Below are positions 45,201 to 53,649 of a stretch of 64,000 bases of DNA, piece after piece. Positions within the stretch are counted from its first letter, which is position 1; the number at the start of each line of letters is the position of its first letter. Below the pieces are notes generated by a model. It did not search any database. It saw only the letters and a program-made list of their open reading frames with translations, and was not told the DNA's origin. The DNA is from an uncultured Flavobacteriaceae bacterium (GTDB lineage: Bacteria; Bacteroidota; Bacteroidia; Flavobacteriales; Flavobacteriaceae). The DNA lies in NCBI GenBank assembly GCA_947500385.1, contig CANMSA010000001.1, positions 434,001-498,000 on the forward strand. Direction: 5' to 3'. A program made the position numbers and the translations under genes.

Positions 45201-45827
45201 ATGAGAAAAAAAATGGGAGTAGCGGCGTCCTTATGCTGTCTACTAATCACTACGGGATGCTGTAAAATCTTTGGGATCGACTGCGACACGTGTGAAGAAA
45301 TCGAGACCAGTTCTGCTTTTGCCGACCTGCTGCTTTCTAGCTTCGAGAGTGATTTGAAAGAAACCTCGGACGGGGAAACTGCTTACAATATTATCCATAC
45401 GGTCATCAATATCGCTGAGGATTTTGATTGTCCGGAGGAAGTATCCGATGCCCAGGCCCATGAAGACCAGCTGAAGCTTGTTTTTAGCGACAACGAAGAT
45501 TTTGTGAATTCAGAAGTGGTGGAAACCCAAAATGCGCCTGTAAATCAAATGACCAGACCCAATGCCAATTATCGCGTTACTAGCGAGGTGGTGTTCCAAA
45601 AAGCCGGGTTTTACATACTGGACAACAACATCGACCATACCAATTTGGTACAAGAACGAAATGAAACCAATAACCAAGACTTGAACACGGTATCCGGGAA
45701 GGGTCTTTTTCCCGACAGCAACCGCATTATTCATGTAACCGAGGCCATGCTGGCCAAGAATGTAACAACTAGTCCAAATCGCAACAAATACATCGCCAAA
45801 TGGAAAGTGACCGTTACTTACGACTAA
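45201..45827 (+). CDS. Lipoprotein with CARDB-like segment (first of pair)
   Basis: A 208-aa protein with a lipoprotein signal peptide and lipobox (LCCLLITTGCCKIFG; lipidated Cys about 20). The mature part has NYRVTSEVVFQKAGFYILDN and then DNNIDHTNLVQERNETNNQ, the Asn-rich ending that CARDB/adhesion-type beta-sandwich domains show. A tight Cys cluster (GCCKIFGIDCDTCEE) follows the anchor. Its stop overlaps the next gene (TAATG). Inference: exported and anchored in the outer or inner membrane, with a protein-binding fold. The dyad at 45129-45148 lies 52 bases upstream. Confidence 0.75.
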   Translation: MRKKMGVAASLCCLLITTGCCKIFGIDCDTCEEIETSSAFADLLLSSFESDLKETSDGETAYNIIHTVINIAEDFDCPEEVSDAQAHEDQLKLVFSDNEDFVNSEVVETQNAPVNQMTRPNANYRVTSEVVFQKAGFYILDNNIDHTNLVQERNETNNQDLNTVSGKGLFPDSNRIIHVTEAMLAKNVTTSPNRNKYIAKWKVTVTYD

Positions 45828-46477
45828 TGAAATACCTTGGTATAGGGTTACTGTTCTTGTCACTACAAGGATGTTGCTGGTTCGGTAAATGTGATGACTG
45901 TTTCGAAGACCCCAACCTTTGGTTTCCAGATGCCGTAACCAATGTGACCCTTACCACTACCTTTCAACCCACCTTTGTAGGACAAACCTACTTCCCTGCC
46001 GGTACCGCAGTGGGCGTGGCACCCGGGGTATGGGCTACAAACGAGTTTTTCTCGGTTACCCGATTTGTTCAAGGTATCAATCAAAATGTGGTATTCTTTT
46101 GGAATAAAGATACCCCCCCTAATTTTAGCAATCTCGAGGAAGGGGAAACGATTGTATACTATAAAACGGTTGTGAACCAGCGACAAGACAATAGCCTCGA
46201 CTGTATTTTTGAGACTGCCCAAGAGGTGAAATCGGTATTGGATGTGCGAGTCCGTACCAATGACACTGGTGAAATCGTAGGCGAGCGAAAAGTGGAGAAA
46301 ACGGTATTTAATATTCCCTCGGGACAGTATGCGACCTTTAGCTTCAATTTTGAATACCTCAGCTGCGGTAACTACGAATTTAACATTGCTATAGACCCAG
46401 ATGGGAAACTATCAGAATCATCCGTGAACGACAATAATTATTCAGAGACTAAAACCGATTTTGGATTTTGTTTTTAA
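45827..46477 (+). CDS. Lipoprotein with CARDB-like segment (second of pair)
   Basis: A 216-aa protein starting MKYLGIGLLFLSLQGCC (lipobox Cys16/17); an upstream in-frame ATG at 45800 would add a non-signal extension inside the preceding gene and is rejected. After the anchor is GKCDDCFEDPNLWFPDA, similar in Cys arrangement to the preceding lipoprotein. The C-terminal 70 residues (IPSGQYATFSFNFEYLSCGNYEFNIAIDPDGKLSESSVNDNNYSETK) match the CARDB-type strand pattern with the typical E-x-x-x-x-N-N ending. The two lipoproteins probably form a complex or work as a pair. Confidence 0.78.
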   Translation: MKYLGIGLLFLSLQGCCWFGKCDDCFEDPNLWFPDAVTNVTLTTTFQPTFVGQTYFPAGTAVGVAPGVWATNEFFSVTRFVQGINQNVVFFWNKDTPPNFSNLEEGETIVYYKTVVNQRQDNSLDCIFETAQEVKSVLDVRVRTNDTGEIVGERKVEKTVFNIPSGQYATFSFNFEYLSCGNYEFNIAIDPDGKLSESSVNDNNYSETKTDFGFCF

Positions 46478-46543
46478 GACCTGAAAATAGTAATACTCAA
46501 GCCCTTCTCGTTCTACTAAACCATATTCCAATAAAAAAATGAA

Positions 46544-47263
46544 ATGAAAAAAAGGCCACAACTGATTGCCGCATTTGCCATATTTGTCACCTTCAATACT
46601 TTAGCACAAAGTTCTGCCCTATTAAAGGGTAAGTACAGGGGTGAAAAAGATAGGGCAATAGGGAATTTCAATAGAGACAAGAATCGAATTTTCAAGGAAG
46701 ACCGAGTCGTTTTTGATCTACAACAGAAAGGAAACAAACTCACTGCCAGCTATTATGATACCATATTACCCCAGGAACATAAAATAGATTCGTTGTTCAT
46801 TCCATATCGGTCTTTTCTTACCATAAGTGATAGGAAAAGAGGCCTCGAAGCTTCCATTTTGAATATTCCTTTTAAAGTTAGACCTAAAATGGATACCTTA
46901 GCTAGTATTGCGACCGCAGACCTAAAAAATATAGGGCTCTTTTTGGGCGTTTCGCGCACTTCAAAGAGGTATTTTTACAATGGAATAAGCAAAACACATA
47001 CCTTTATTGCTGGCGGCTTTGTGGCCCCTACCTTGATTTCTTTAAGCAAATCCAATACTGATGGTGAATTGCAAGCTGACCTTTCCCAATTGGGGCTTTC
47101 CATTGGTTTAGGCATTAACTATACCTACAAGTCCATTTCATTTATTTTAATTCCTATGGGGTTCGATATAGGGCTTGGACAAGAGACTAAAAACTGGATT
47201 TACAATAAAAAATATTGGTTTGGTTTTGGTATTGGATTCGATACTACCCTGCTCTCCTTTTAG
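46544..47263 (+). CDS. Exported protein, beta-rich C-terminus (possible outer-membrane protein)
   Basis: A 239-aa protein with a signal peptide (KRPQLIAAFAIFVTFNTLAQS) and a charged mature N-terminus. The last 90 residues are strands with alternating hydrophobic residues (GLSIGLGINYTYKSISFILIPMGFDIGLG ... KYWFGFGIGFDTTLLSF) ending in Phe, as outer-membrane barrels often do. It lies 66 bases after the lipoprotein pair and may be part of that operon. I do not recognise a specific family. Confidence 0.7.
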   Translation: MKKRPQLIAAFAIFVTFNTLAQSSALLKGKYRGEKDRAIGNFNRDKNRIFKEDRVVFDLQQKGNKLTASYYDTILPQEHKIDSLFIPYRSFLTISDRKRGLEASILNIPFKVRPKMDTLASIATADLKNIGLFLGVSRTSKRYFYNGISKTHTFIAGGFVAPTLISLSKSNTDGELQADLSQLGLSIGLGINYTYKSISFILIPMGFDIGLGQETKNWIYNKKYWFGFGIGFDTTLLSF

Positions 47264-47697
47264 TATCAAAGACCGCAAAGTAGAACCCCATAGAAACGTA
47301 CGCCATTTGCACCTACTTTCAACTATAGAAACAGCACCTTTTCATTGAATCCCGAGTCCTACCGTAAATTTTTATGAAAATAGATTTAAGCTCTATTACC
47401 ATAACCCTTGAGGACAACAGCAAAATACCAGTTCAACGATCCTGCAAAAAAATCTGTTGTCAAAAACTTATCTCTCAACACTCAAAATCCAAAAAAATCA
47501 AGAATGGAAAATGCGACTACAACCAATAAAATGAAGTAGATTTTTAAATACCTTGCATTCGCACCCCACCCCCTGTTACCATTGTTCTAGGCCAATATTC
47601 CAAGAACCACCCTCAAAACGGGAGAAGGAAAAACGGACTATTGGACGGGCCAAAAAAAGAGTAAAGACCAATCGAACAGCATACAGATACTAACAAA
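47264..47697. other. Convergent intergenic region
   Basis: About 430 bases between the exported protein gene (plus strand) and the response regulator gene (minus strand). No convincing bidirectional terminator was found. It contains one short plus-strand frame at 47374-47529, called separately at low confidence, and an unremarkable AC-rich patch near 47560-47620. Confidence 0.5.
47374..47529 (+). CDS. Doubtful small open frame, 51 aa
   Basis: An ATG-initiated frame of 51 codons (MKIDLSSITITLEDNS, then a Lys/Cys-rich stretch with CKKICC) in the convergent gap. It is basic with four cysteines, lacks signal or membrane features, and no family is recognised. Its size and lack of a promoter make it likely to be fortuitous; it may also be a remnant. 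Confidence 0.18.
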   Translation: MKIDLSSITITLEDNSKIPVQRSCKKICCQKLISQHSKSKKIKNGKCDYNQ

Positions 47698-48372
47698 CTA
47701 CAGTAACCCAAAGTCTTTTAGAATTACTATGAGATGTGGTGTACTGTTAGCATTAAAATCATCCCGTAATTTCTCTAGTTTTTTTTCAATCATACTGATA
47801 CTATTCGGTTTGATACCCCGTTGTTTAAAATACTGTTCAACATTCTTTTGAGAATGACCCTCGGCCAGCAACGTCAATAACTTTTTTTGGTAATCCGTCA
47901 ATTCGGTACGGTCGCTTTTGTAGATACTTTCCCGTAGGCCTGGAGGAATGTAAGTCTCATTTGCAGCTATTCGGTTTACCGCATTAACTAACTCGGTCGC
48001 ATCATGGCCATCCTTGCAAACATAGCCATTGATAAAACTCTTAAAAAAAAGGAATCGTATCTTAGATATTCTATCTTCAATGGAATACACTATAATTTTT
48101 ATATTATTCTGAATCTTTCTCGCTTCTATAATTAACTCGTATCCCGATATAATCCTTTCTTCCTTAAAGTTTTTTTCAAACGACAGATCCGTGATAAGAA
48201 GATCAAACGGTAAATCATCGAACAACGCCCTTTTCAATTCACTGAGCGCTGTATCACAATATTGGGTATGTTTTATGTTTTTCCTGGTAACAAGTCCACT
48301 TTCTACCAACGTGTGTATAATACCAAAATTTGCAATTTCGACATCCTCGGCAACTAATATTTTTTTGAACAT
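47698..48372 (-). CDS. Response regulator with a receiver domain and divergent HTH output
   Basis: A 224-aa protein. The receiver has acidic residues in VAEDVE, phospho-acceptor Asp62 in LLITDLSFE, Ser in IIVYSIED and Lys in GYVCKDG. The C-terminal 70 residues (LTDYQKKLLTLLAEGHSQKNVEQYFKQRGIKPNSISMIEKKLEKLRDDF) have the size and helical order of a LuxR-type HTH but weak consensus. It follows the kinase gene by 19 bases, so it is the cognate regulator of that kinase. Confidence 0.85.
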   Translation of the reverse strand: MFKKILVAEDVEIANFGIIHTLVESGLVTRKNIKHTQYCDTALSELKRALFDDLPFDLLITDLSFEKNFKEERIISGYELIIEARKIQNNIKIIVYSIEDRISKIRFLFFKSFINGYVCKDGHDATELVNAVNRIAANETYIPPGLRESIYKSDRTELTDYQKKLLTLLAEGHSQKNVEQYFKQRGIKPNSISMIEKKLEKLRDDFNANSTPHLIVILKDFGLL

Positions 48373-48391
48373 TTCTTGTACAATGAAGAGA

Positions 48392-50377
48392 CTATATAAA
48401 GTCGGAGATTTTCACAACTATTTTGGTCCCTGATTTTCTTTTCGTATCAAAACTAATACTTCCCCCAATCTTTTTTATGCGGTTTTCCATAATGGAAATG
48501 CCATTTTTTTTAGGGCCATTGTAATAGTCAAAGCCAATTCCATTATCTGTATATACAATTTTGAGCTGGTTACCACTTTTTGAAAAAACAACACTTACTA
48601 TTGAAGCCCCACTATGCTTGTCCATGTTCGTCATTAATTCCTGCACTACCTTATAGATGGTAAATTTTACTACATCTATGGTGTTCTCCCAAGAAATGGT
48701 TTTAAGACCAACAATAAAAACCTTTGTATTTTGTGAACTGTAACTAAAAATCATGTTCTCAAATTCCTTCCCAAAATCTTCATCCCCAATCTCAGTATTT
48801 TCCCGAGAGATGTCTCTAGCCTTGGTATATACCGAATCAAGTTTTTCCAAAATCTCAGACTTACCTACATCCCTATTTACAAGAAGTTTAACCAAATAAA
48901 TTTTATTGGCAATAACGTCATGTACTCTTTTGGAGAACCTATTCTCTGTTTGATAGATTTCAAGAATTCTTTCAGAGGTGTCTTTTTGTTTTTGCAATTT
49001 TTCCCTTTCCTTTTGCATTTTCTCTTTTAACCTTAAATAAATGAGCACCCCAATAAGCGTCATCGCAAAGAATGCCAGTAGCCATTTTTTTTGATTTTTT
49101 TCCTTTTCAACTTCAACAATACTTTCCTCTTTCTCCAGGGTTAAACGTTCATTTTCAAAACGGGTAGGCTCATAAATTTGGCGGGCTTTTTTCCGTTTCT
49201 CCTGAAGTGATGTATTGATGGCCTTATATTCCCGATAGTCCGAAATTCTGGTGCTGTCAAGCGCCGTTATCATACTCAAAGATTCCAATATGGCTATTTG
49301 ATTTTTTAATAATCGAGAATGTTTGTAGGCATCACCCGCATGTGCTAATGCCTTTTTCTTGTCACTTTTTGAATAATATGTGGCAAGGTGAATATTACTT
49401 GAAATTAAACCGGCATAGTTGTTTGCCCTTTTTCGGATACCTAAAGCATCTAAAAGCATGGGCTCTACTGTATGATCCTTATTATCGCGCTCCCATTTAA
49501 CTTTCGCCAGATTGCTTAATACCCTGGCATATTCAAGAGAGTCCTGAAGCTTCAAAGCATTGGGTAAAAGCCGTTTCAAAATTAAAATAGCCTTATCATA
49601 CTCTCCCTTATCCGTAAGGATATTGGCCCTAGTGTTCTGGAATTTTAGGATATTTCGGGCCCCGATTTTTTTGAAAAGCGAAGGCTTTTTAGCCAGTGCT
49701 ATTGCCTTGTTATTCCAAAAAAGTGCTTGCTCATAGTTTTCCTGTTCTCGATAAGAAATTGCTATACTTTGGTACAGCCCCAAAAGAATCGTCAAGTCTG
49801 GTGGGGCGGTTAGATACTTAATACCGTCAATAGCCGTGATATTGCTCCCAATGTAATCGCCTAATATCGCCTGGGTATTGGCCATGGCCAACAATCGTTT
49901 ACTAGCCAGCAAACTATCTTTTAAATCACGATGAATTTTAAAGGATGCGTTGTAATTTTCAAAAGCTATCAGCGGCCTATCCAAATAATCATGGTAGATT
50001 CCTAATTTATAGTACGCTTTAGCCCAATAAGAACTATCTTTTTTAGCGACAGCCAAATTCAAAAGTATCTTGGATGATTCGATAGCCGCATCATATCTAC
50101 CATGAAACCCTAGGATTCGGGTTTTTAGCATATATCCTTTAAAAGTAAGTGAATCTAGCTTTAATTGAAGAGATCCTGAAATATACTGATCAATGGTCGG
50201 CAAGGCTTTTTCCAAATTCTTTATAGTGGCCTTGCTGTTTACATAATACTTTTCTAAACTATCTATCTGCCCGGATAATCGAACCCGATCTATCTCTTGG
50301 GCAATGGCGATACCTCCGGAAGAAATTAACAGTCCCATGAAAAAAAAGAGCGATTGTTTTGGGTATCGTAATTTCAT
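48392..50377 (-). CDS. TPR-type sensor histidine kinase, partner of the 224-aa regulator
   Basis: A 661-aa protein with a signal peptide (LFFFMGLLISSGGIAIAQE), a long TPR-like periplasmic region (for example ENYEQALFWNNKAIALAKKP, KGEYDKAILILKRLLPNALKLQ), one transmembrane segment (KWLLAFFAMTLIGVLIYLRL), a coiled coil, a dimerisation box (FSKRVHDVIANKIY, His486) and a HATPase domain (QELMTNMDKHSGA, DNGIGFDYYNG, KNGISIMENRIKKIGG). It has the same overall plan as the kinases at 42646 and 62740. It lies downstream of the small lipoprotein gene and its terminator. Confidence 0.9.
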   Translation of the reverse strand: MKLRYPKQSLFFFMGLLISSGGIAIAQEIDRVRLSGQIDSLEKYYVNSKATIKNLEKALPTIDQYISGSLQLKLDSLTFKGYMLKTRILGFHGRYDAAIESSKILLNLAVAKKDSSYWAKAYYKLGIYHDYLDRPLIAFENYNASFKIHRDLKDSLLASKRLLAMANTQAILGDYIGSNITAIDGIKYLTAPPDLTILLGLYQSIAISYREQENYEQALFWNNKAIALAKKPSLFKKIGARNILKFQNTRANILTDKGEYDKAILILKRLLPNALKLQDSLEYARVLSNLAKVKWERDNKDHTVEPMLLDALGIRKRANNYAGLISSNIHLATYYSKSDKKKALAHAGDAYKHSRLLKNQIAILESLSMITALDSTRISDYREYKAINTSLQEKRKKARQIYEPTRFENERLTLEKEESIVEVEKEKNQKKWLLAFFAMTLIGVLIYLRLKEKMQKEREKLQKQKDTSERILEIYQTENRFSKRVHDVIANKIYLVKLLVNRDVGKSEILEKLDSVYTKARDISRENTEIGDEDFGKEFENMIFSYSSQNTKVFIVGLKTISWENTIDVVKFTIYKVVQELMTNMDKHSGASIVSVVFSKSGNQLKIVYTDNGIGFDYYNGPKKNGISIMENRIKKIGGSISFDTKRKSGTKIVVKISDFI

Positions 50378-50520
50378 TCCTCTAAATTCGAATTATTTCA
50401 TATTAATCCCACACTTCGCCATTCTATTGAGTATAGTGGAATCCTTGCTTTTTAGACTAATATTTCGGGGAATAAAAACACTTTTTCCTTACAGTTATCC
50501 ATATAAGAAACTACGAGTAT

Positions 50521-50566
50521 AAGAAAAAAAGAGGGATGAAAGTAGGTGTCTCACTTTCATCCCTCT
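50521..50566 (-). terminator. Intrinsic terminator after the small lipoprotein gene
   Basis: A perfect 14-bp stem (AGAGGGATGAAAGT and its complement, 50530-50543 and 50553-50566) with a 9-nt loop. On the minus strand it is followed by TTTTTTTCTT. It ends the transcript of the 82-aa gene at 50592-50840 and separates it from the kinase gene beginning at 50377. Confidence 0.88.
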
Positions 50567-50591
50567 AAAATTAAACTATTTTAACTTAGTC

Positions 50592-50840
50592 TTACTCTTC
50601 GTCATCTTCTGGCTTTATAGGAGAATCCTCTCCAACGGTACTTTGAACGTCCTCTTCAATACAGACATCCAAAGGAACCTCTTCGGCAGGCATTTCTACT
50701 GGATTTTCTACAGGCTCGCACTCATACGGATTTTCAGTTGGCAGAAAATTCGGCGGAATACGCTCATTCAATGCCGTCTTTTCGCAAGACACGTTGATTA
50801 CTATGGATATTGACACTATTAACTTGATTACATTCTTCAT
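50592..50840 (-). CDS. Small acidic lipoprotein
   Basis: An 82-aa protein with a lipoprotein signal peptide and lipobox (IVSISIVINVSCEKT; lipidated Cys19). The mature part is very acidic and Pro/Glu-rich (PVEMPAEEVPLDVCIEEDV, ending EDDEE) with three Cys. It has its own strong terminator and its own upstream regulatory region with several palindromes, so it is a single-gene transcript. No family is recognised. Confidence 0.72.
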   Translation of the reverse strand: MKNVIKLIVSISIVINVSCEKTALNERIPPNFLPTENPYECEPVENPVEMPAEEVPLDVCIEEDVQSTVGEDSPIKPEDDEE

Positions 50841-51266
50841 GTTACTTTTATTTAAAAATTGGACAAAAAAATTCTAGCGCCCCTTTTAAGGCGTATGGTT
50901 CATTTGTCAATGCGCATTGACGTTTTGAGGAGAAATGCCTTCTTCAAATTTTACCTAGCCTCCTCATTTTGACATAGGATCTAATTCTAAAAAGGGCTTC
51001 ATTCCAAATTTGGAATTTGTTGTGCCAACTAAGCACGAACTATAGTATGGGGACAAAGTAAAGGTGCTACCTGCTCACCTCTAAGCCAGAGGTTGATCAC
51101 CTTTTGTACAAGTTGTACATCTATTGATTTTACAGGGTTTTGAAGCAATTTAAATGTCGAAACAGGTTTAGGGAAAGAGAATACGTTATGCCAAGAAGTG
51201 AAAATAAATAGGCCCGATTATGGAAAACCTCAATCGGGACATTACACTTTCAAATACTTTTACCCT
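50841..51266. promoter_or_regulatory. Divergent control region rich in perfect palindromes
   Basis: A 426-bp region between the acidic lipoprotein (minus) and the eight-gene operon (plus). It holds two perfect 16-bp palindromes, GTCAATGCGCATTGAC at 50906-50921 and ATTCCAAATTTGGAAT at 51001-51016, a 6-bp inverted repeat ACCTCT/AGAGGT with a 5-nt loop at 51077-51093, and TGTACAAGTTGTACA, a 7-bp arm dyad, at 51105-51119. No clear TAnnTTTG box could be assigned. The palindromes are likely binding sites for dimeric regulators, probably of more than one type. Confidence 0.55.
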
Positions 51267-52061
51267 ATGATCAAGAATCGGGAATACTACTTGGAGAAAT
51301 TAGTTGAAAAAGCTTTTGACAAGGCCAAGGAAGACAGTGCCAAAAAATCTTTGAACGGCTGGAGCACCCATATAGAAACCCAACTGGATGGCAACATATC
51401 GACCCAGACCATCAAGCGCATGTATGTTAGGTACGTGGAGGGCAAATCCTCAGTCCCGGAGGCACATTCACACAGCATTGATGAATTGTGCAAATACCTG
51501 GGTTTTGAAGATTATACTGCTTTTGTCAATGCTGTAGATGTGGAAATTTCCTTGGAAAACATTTCCTATGCCAAAATCAGGACGGCAAGCAAAGAAAAAA
51601 TAGCAAGTTTCACCAAAAAACTTGCTGAACATCCACATAGGAGAGACCAAAATGCATCCCGCCTTTTTTGGCTGGGAGTTTTGCTATTACAACAAAAACA
51701 ATACGATGCGGCCTCCAGCTTTTTGAGTATGGCATTGGGCATAGATCCCACTAACGACGAATGCTACTACAATTTGGCCCTGGCCCGTTGTTGTGGCAAA
51801 CGCCCCTTTCGTTTGTCAATGAAAGGGATAAGGACAATGCTAGATTATCTGAACATGGCCATTCGCCTCAATGGCAACAAGGCCAAATTTTATCATTTGA
51901 AAGCCTTTATACACAATGACTACTATCAACGGAGGGGTTTGCGGAATCCGGAAAACAATATCACCGATTTTAATGCAAATGTCTTGGAAACCGACGAAAT
52001 GGAGTTGGAACGCGCCGCTATGCTCCTAGGACTTACCAAACAACAATTTGCCATTCCCTAA
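51267..52061 (+). CDS. TPR protein with N-terminal helical (HTH-like) domain, first gene of the eight-gene operon
   Basis: Start taken as ATG at 51267 (MIKNREYYLEKLVEKAFDKA), giving 264 aa; an upstream GTG at 51198 would add 23 residues of unlike composition. The N-terminal 100 residues (ISTQTIKRMYVRYVEGKS, then HSIDELCKYLGFEDYTAFV) match a helical module seen in Bacteroidetes proteins that looks like a variant HTH. Residues about 140-230 contain TPR-like pairs (RLFWLGVLLLQQKQYDAASSFLSMALGIDPTN). Cytosolic. It could be a scaffold or a regulator of the operon that follows. Confidence 0.72.
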   Translation: MIKNREYYLEKLVEKAFDKAKEDSAKKSLNGWSTHIETQLDGNISTQTIKRMYVRYVEGKSSVPEAHSHSIDELCKYLGFEDYTAFVNAVDVEISLENISYAKIRTASKEKIASFTKKLAEHPHRRDQNASRLFWLGVLLLQQKQYDAASSFLSMALGIDPTNDECYYNLALARCCGKRPFRLSMKGIRTMLDYLNMAIRLNGNKAKFYHLKAFIHNDYYQRRGLRNPENNITDFNANVLETDEMELERAAMLLGLTKQQFAIP

Positions 52062-52089
52062 CATAACAAAGGACCAAAAGAAAGCTCGT

Positions 52090-52770
52090 ATGACAAAAAA
52101 TGGAAGAAAAATAAAACGATATTTCAATACGCATCTTTTGCAAAAACGAACCACGGATGCCGAATTTGACAAGCTTTTACAAGCAGCGATCCAGCCGCTA
52201 TTCGGAAGGGCCTTGGAAAAGACCATGCTGTCCAAAGAAGATTGTGTACGCGAATCCAAGGCCATTTATGGTCTCGACAACTATAATAGCATCGGCATCG
52301 AATTTCAATATAAAATGGGAAAAGACAGGTACTTCAGATACCTGCCCATATTGGTCACAATTTTAAATTTCACCGCGCACGAAGTAATCATCTATCAATG
52401 CCTGTTCGACCCAACGGTGGAAAAAGCATTCAATGAATGTACCTGGACCTACTTTTATGAGGAAGTGGTTTCCATAGAAACCCGGGAAACGGCAAAGATG
52501 CGAGAAAAACTGAGTCCCACGGCACAAGTGCTCCAGAAGATACCCGTGGTAAAAGTATTCGTAAAAAGGGGAAAAGAACAATACAACGCCTCCAAAAAAT
52601 TCATTCTTCAAACACGGGGCAATTCTTCTTTAGAGGTGCAACTCTCCGACTATGAAACAATCGGGGAAGTAAATGGGACATTCAAAGTTACCGATGCGGA
52701 AAATACGATCCGGGCAATTAGGACCACTTTAAGCGAAATGAAAAAAAACAATTATAGCCTTTACAAATGA
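52090..52770 (+). CDS. Unrecognised soluble protein, paralogue of the next gene
   Basis: Start ATG at 52090 (226 aa); an upstream TTG at 52048 lies inside the previous gene and is not preferred. It aligns by eye with the 277-aa protein that follows: TTDAEFDKLLQAAIQPLF versus CSDREFDKTLENNIQNLQ, and KKFILQTRGNSSLEVQLSD versus RAFIIETRGGTNIELALPD. It lacks the membrane segment of its paralogue. Its stop overlaps the next start (ATGA). Function unknown. Confidence 0.72.
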   Translation: MTKNGRKIKRYFNTHLLQKRTTDAEFDKLLQAAIQPLFGRALEKTMLSKEDCVRESKAIYGLDNYNSIGIEFQYKMGKDRYFRYLPILVTILNFTAHEVIIYQCLFDPTVEKAFNECTWTYFYEEVVSIETRETAKMREKLSPTAQVLQKIPVVKVFVKRGKEQYNASKKFILQTRGNSSLEVQLSDYETIGEVNGTFKVTDAENTIRAIRTTLSEMKKNNYSLYK

Positions 52771-53600
52771 AACAAAAACGAAAAAGAATTCGACACTATT
52801 TTATACGATTCAATATCAAATGGTTTCTTTTTTGGTTGTTGTTGACCATGGCTTACCCATTGATCGGTGGTATTCCCCTGATTTTTTACATTGCGCGATA
52901 TGCGTTGTTAAAAAGTAAGGCCTGTTCGGATCGGGAATTCGATAAAACACTGGAAAACAATATCCAAAACCTACAACAATTGGTCGGTCAAAAAATGAAT
53001 ATCGAAGAAGCCGATGTGCTCAATAGGTTCGAGATACTTGCTCACCAATATACGCCAAAACGTACCCTATGGGGCAATTTTGTACCTAGGGGCCTGCAAA
53101 TTCCTTTTGAACTGCGAAAAAAGGGAAAAGACGGCCTGTATCGACATACCCCCTTGATCTTTCAACTTTTGTTGTGCCTGGACGATAAATTAGTGGTGTG
53201 CATTACCAAGCTGGACCTGCTCACGGGAAACCTCATCGACACCTTCGTTTACAATGTTTACTTCAATGAAATTACCACCTATTACTTTCAGGACATCACG
53301 GAAAAAATGATTGTTTCCCTTTCCTTGATAAAATGGATCAAACGCTTGTTCGGCATAAAGACGGAAGCTGAAAAGATAGAGGAAAAATTCCCTTCCATTG
53401 TTCAAGGAAACATCAAAGAAGTGAATTTATCCCGGGCTTTTATCATAGAAACAAGGGGAGGGACCAACATAGAACTGGCCTTGCCCGATCAGTTGTTTAT
53501 CGAAAACTTGGAAGACACCGTACCCTATTTATCGGAAGCGAGCGATACCATTTTTGCCGTGCAAACGCTTTTGGACAATAAGAAAATAACGACCAGCTAA
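52767..53600 (+). CDS. Unrecognised membrane-anchored paralogue of the preceding gene
   Basis: A 277-aa protein with a basic N-terminus and a long hydrophobic stretch (about 19-47, WFLFWLLLTMAYPLIGGIPLIFYI-type) that could be one or two membrane spans, then a soluble domain similar to the preceding protein. It carries a charged amphipathic patch (KWIKRLFGIKTEAEKIEEKF). Tandem duplication of this domain with and without an anchor suggests a cytosolic and a membrane-bound partner in one complex. Confidence 0.72.
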   Translation: MKQKRKRIRHYFIRFNIKWFLFWLLLTMAYPLIGGIPLIFYIARYALLKSKACSDREFDKTLENNIQNLQQLVGQKMNIEEADVLNRFEILAHQYTPKRTLWGNFVPRGLQIPFELRKKGKDGLYRHTPLIFQLLLCLDDKLVVCITKLDLLTGNLIDTFVYNVYFNEITTYYFQDITEKMIVSLSLIKWIKRLFGIKTEAEKIEEKFPSIVQGNIKEVNLSRAFIIETRGGTNIELALPDQLFIENLEDTVPYLSEASDTIFAVQTLLDNKKITTS

Positions 53601-53649
53601 ACCAAAGACCAGTACAAAAACACTTTTAACAAATTTCTAAATCCACAGT

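Noticed and set aside
45800-45826. Longer start for the second CARDB-like lipoprotein.
   Set aside because: The extension lies within the preceding gene and would hide the lipoprotein signal; the TAATG start is preferred. The same reasoning was used at 54515, 55510, 57444 and 60336.
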